The position numbers were made by a program, and so were the translations under genes. From positions 1 to 7,329 of the forward strand of contig JAEUQE010000331.1 of assembly GCA_016789785.1 (NCBI GenBank): a stretch of 7,329 nt of DNA, written 5' to 3'. This DNA is from Bryobacterales bacterium (GTDB lineage Bacteria > Acidobacteriota > Terriglobia > Bryobacterales > Bryobacteraceae). Below are positions 7,249 to 7,329 of the stretch, one piece after another; the first letter of the stretch is position 1; each line of letters opens with the position of its first letter. Under the pieces are notes generated by a model. The model saw only the letters and a list, made by a program, of their open reading frames with translations, was not told the origin of the DNA and searched no databases.

Positions 7249-7329
7249 CCTACTACGCGCCAAGAGTTGGGCACCTTCGGGCAATCAGGTACCAACCAGC
7301 CGGCCATGGATTGCACGGCCTACTCTGAC

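Noticed and set aside
7302..7320. Hairpin upstream of the AlbA_2 gene (7-bp stem with one G-U on the minus strand, 5-nt loop)
   Set aside because: No T-run follows, so it is not an intrinsic terminator. The stem is short and such structures are frequent by chance in GC-rich DNA; a role as an operator cannot be argued from one copy.
7285..7329. Possible C-terminus of another minus-strand gene ending at a TGA at 7285-7287
   Set aside because: Only 14 sense codons lie in the window and another minus-strand frame is also open, so no coding call can be supported.

Overview
The window is GC-rich and gene-dense, with five protein-coding genes and no recognisable RNA gene, insertion sequence or CRISPR array. 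The longest gene encodes a TonB-dependent receptor of about 1040 residues with an N-terminal carboxypeptidase-regulatory-like domain and a plug carrying 'NLPLDGRN'. Large paralogous families of such receptors are typical of soil Acidobacteriota (Solibacter/Bryobacter-like lineages). The base composition and the other genes fit that origin, but the assignment is an inference from protein style, not from a marker gene.

Layout, left to right. (1) A plus-strand glycoside hydrolase family 5 (cellulase-like) gene with intact catalytic glutamates; its 5' end may lie outside the window. (2) A convergent minus-strand aldo/keto reductase-fold protein in which the whole canonical catalytic tetrad appears replaced. 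(3) A divergent intergenic region of about 150 bp with a weak promoter candidate and a 9-bp direct repeat. (4) The plus-strand TonB-dependent receptor, with a signal peptide and a C-terminal phenylalanine as expected of an outer-membrane beta-barrel. (5) A minus-strand two-gene unit read from the right edge inwards: an AlbA_2/Schlafen-type protein with a C-terminal GHKL-like (RecG-C/HATPase_c_4) domain, overlapping by 4 nt an orphan ParA-family ATPase. The ParA gene ends 12 bp from the receptor stop codon, tail to tail. No gene-free stretch exceeds 300 bases.

Functionally, the left part looks like ordinary carbohydrate-related accessory content: a hydrolase and an outer-membrane receptor that could import a ligand, with no SusD partner and no proof that they cooperate. 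The most interesting part is the right-hand operon. A possible nuclease/nucleic-acid-binding AlbA_2 domain joined to an ATP-binding domain is translationally coupled to a ParA ATPase that has no ParB or recognisable centromere nearby. That architecture fits a candidate defence or regulatory module better than DNA partition, but this remains inference.
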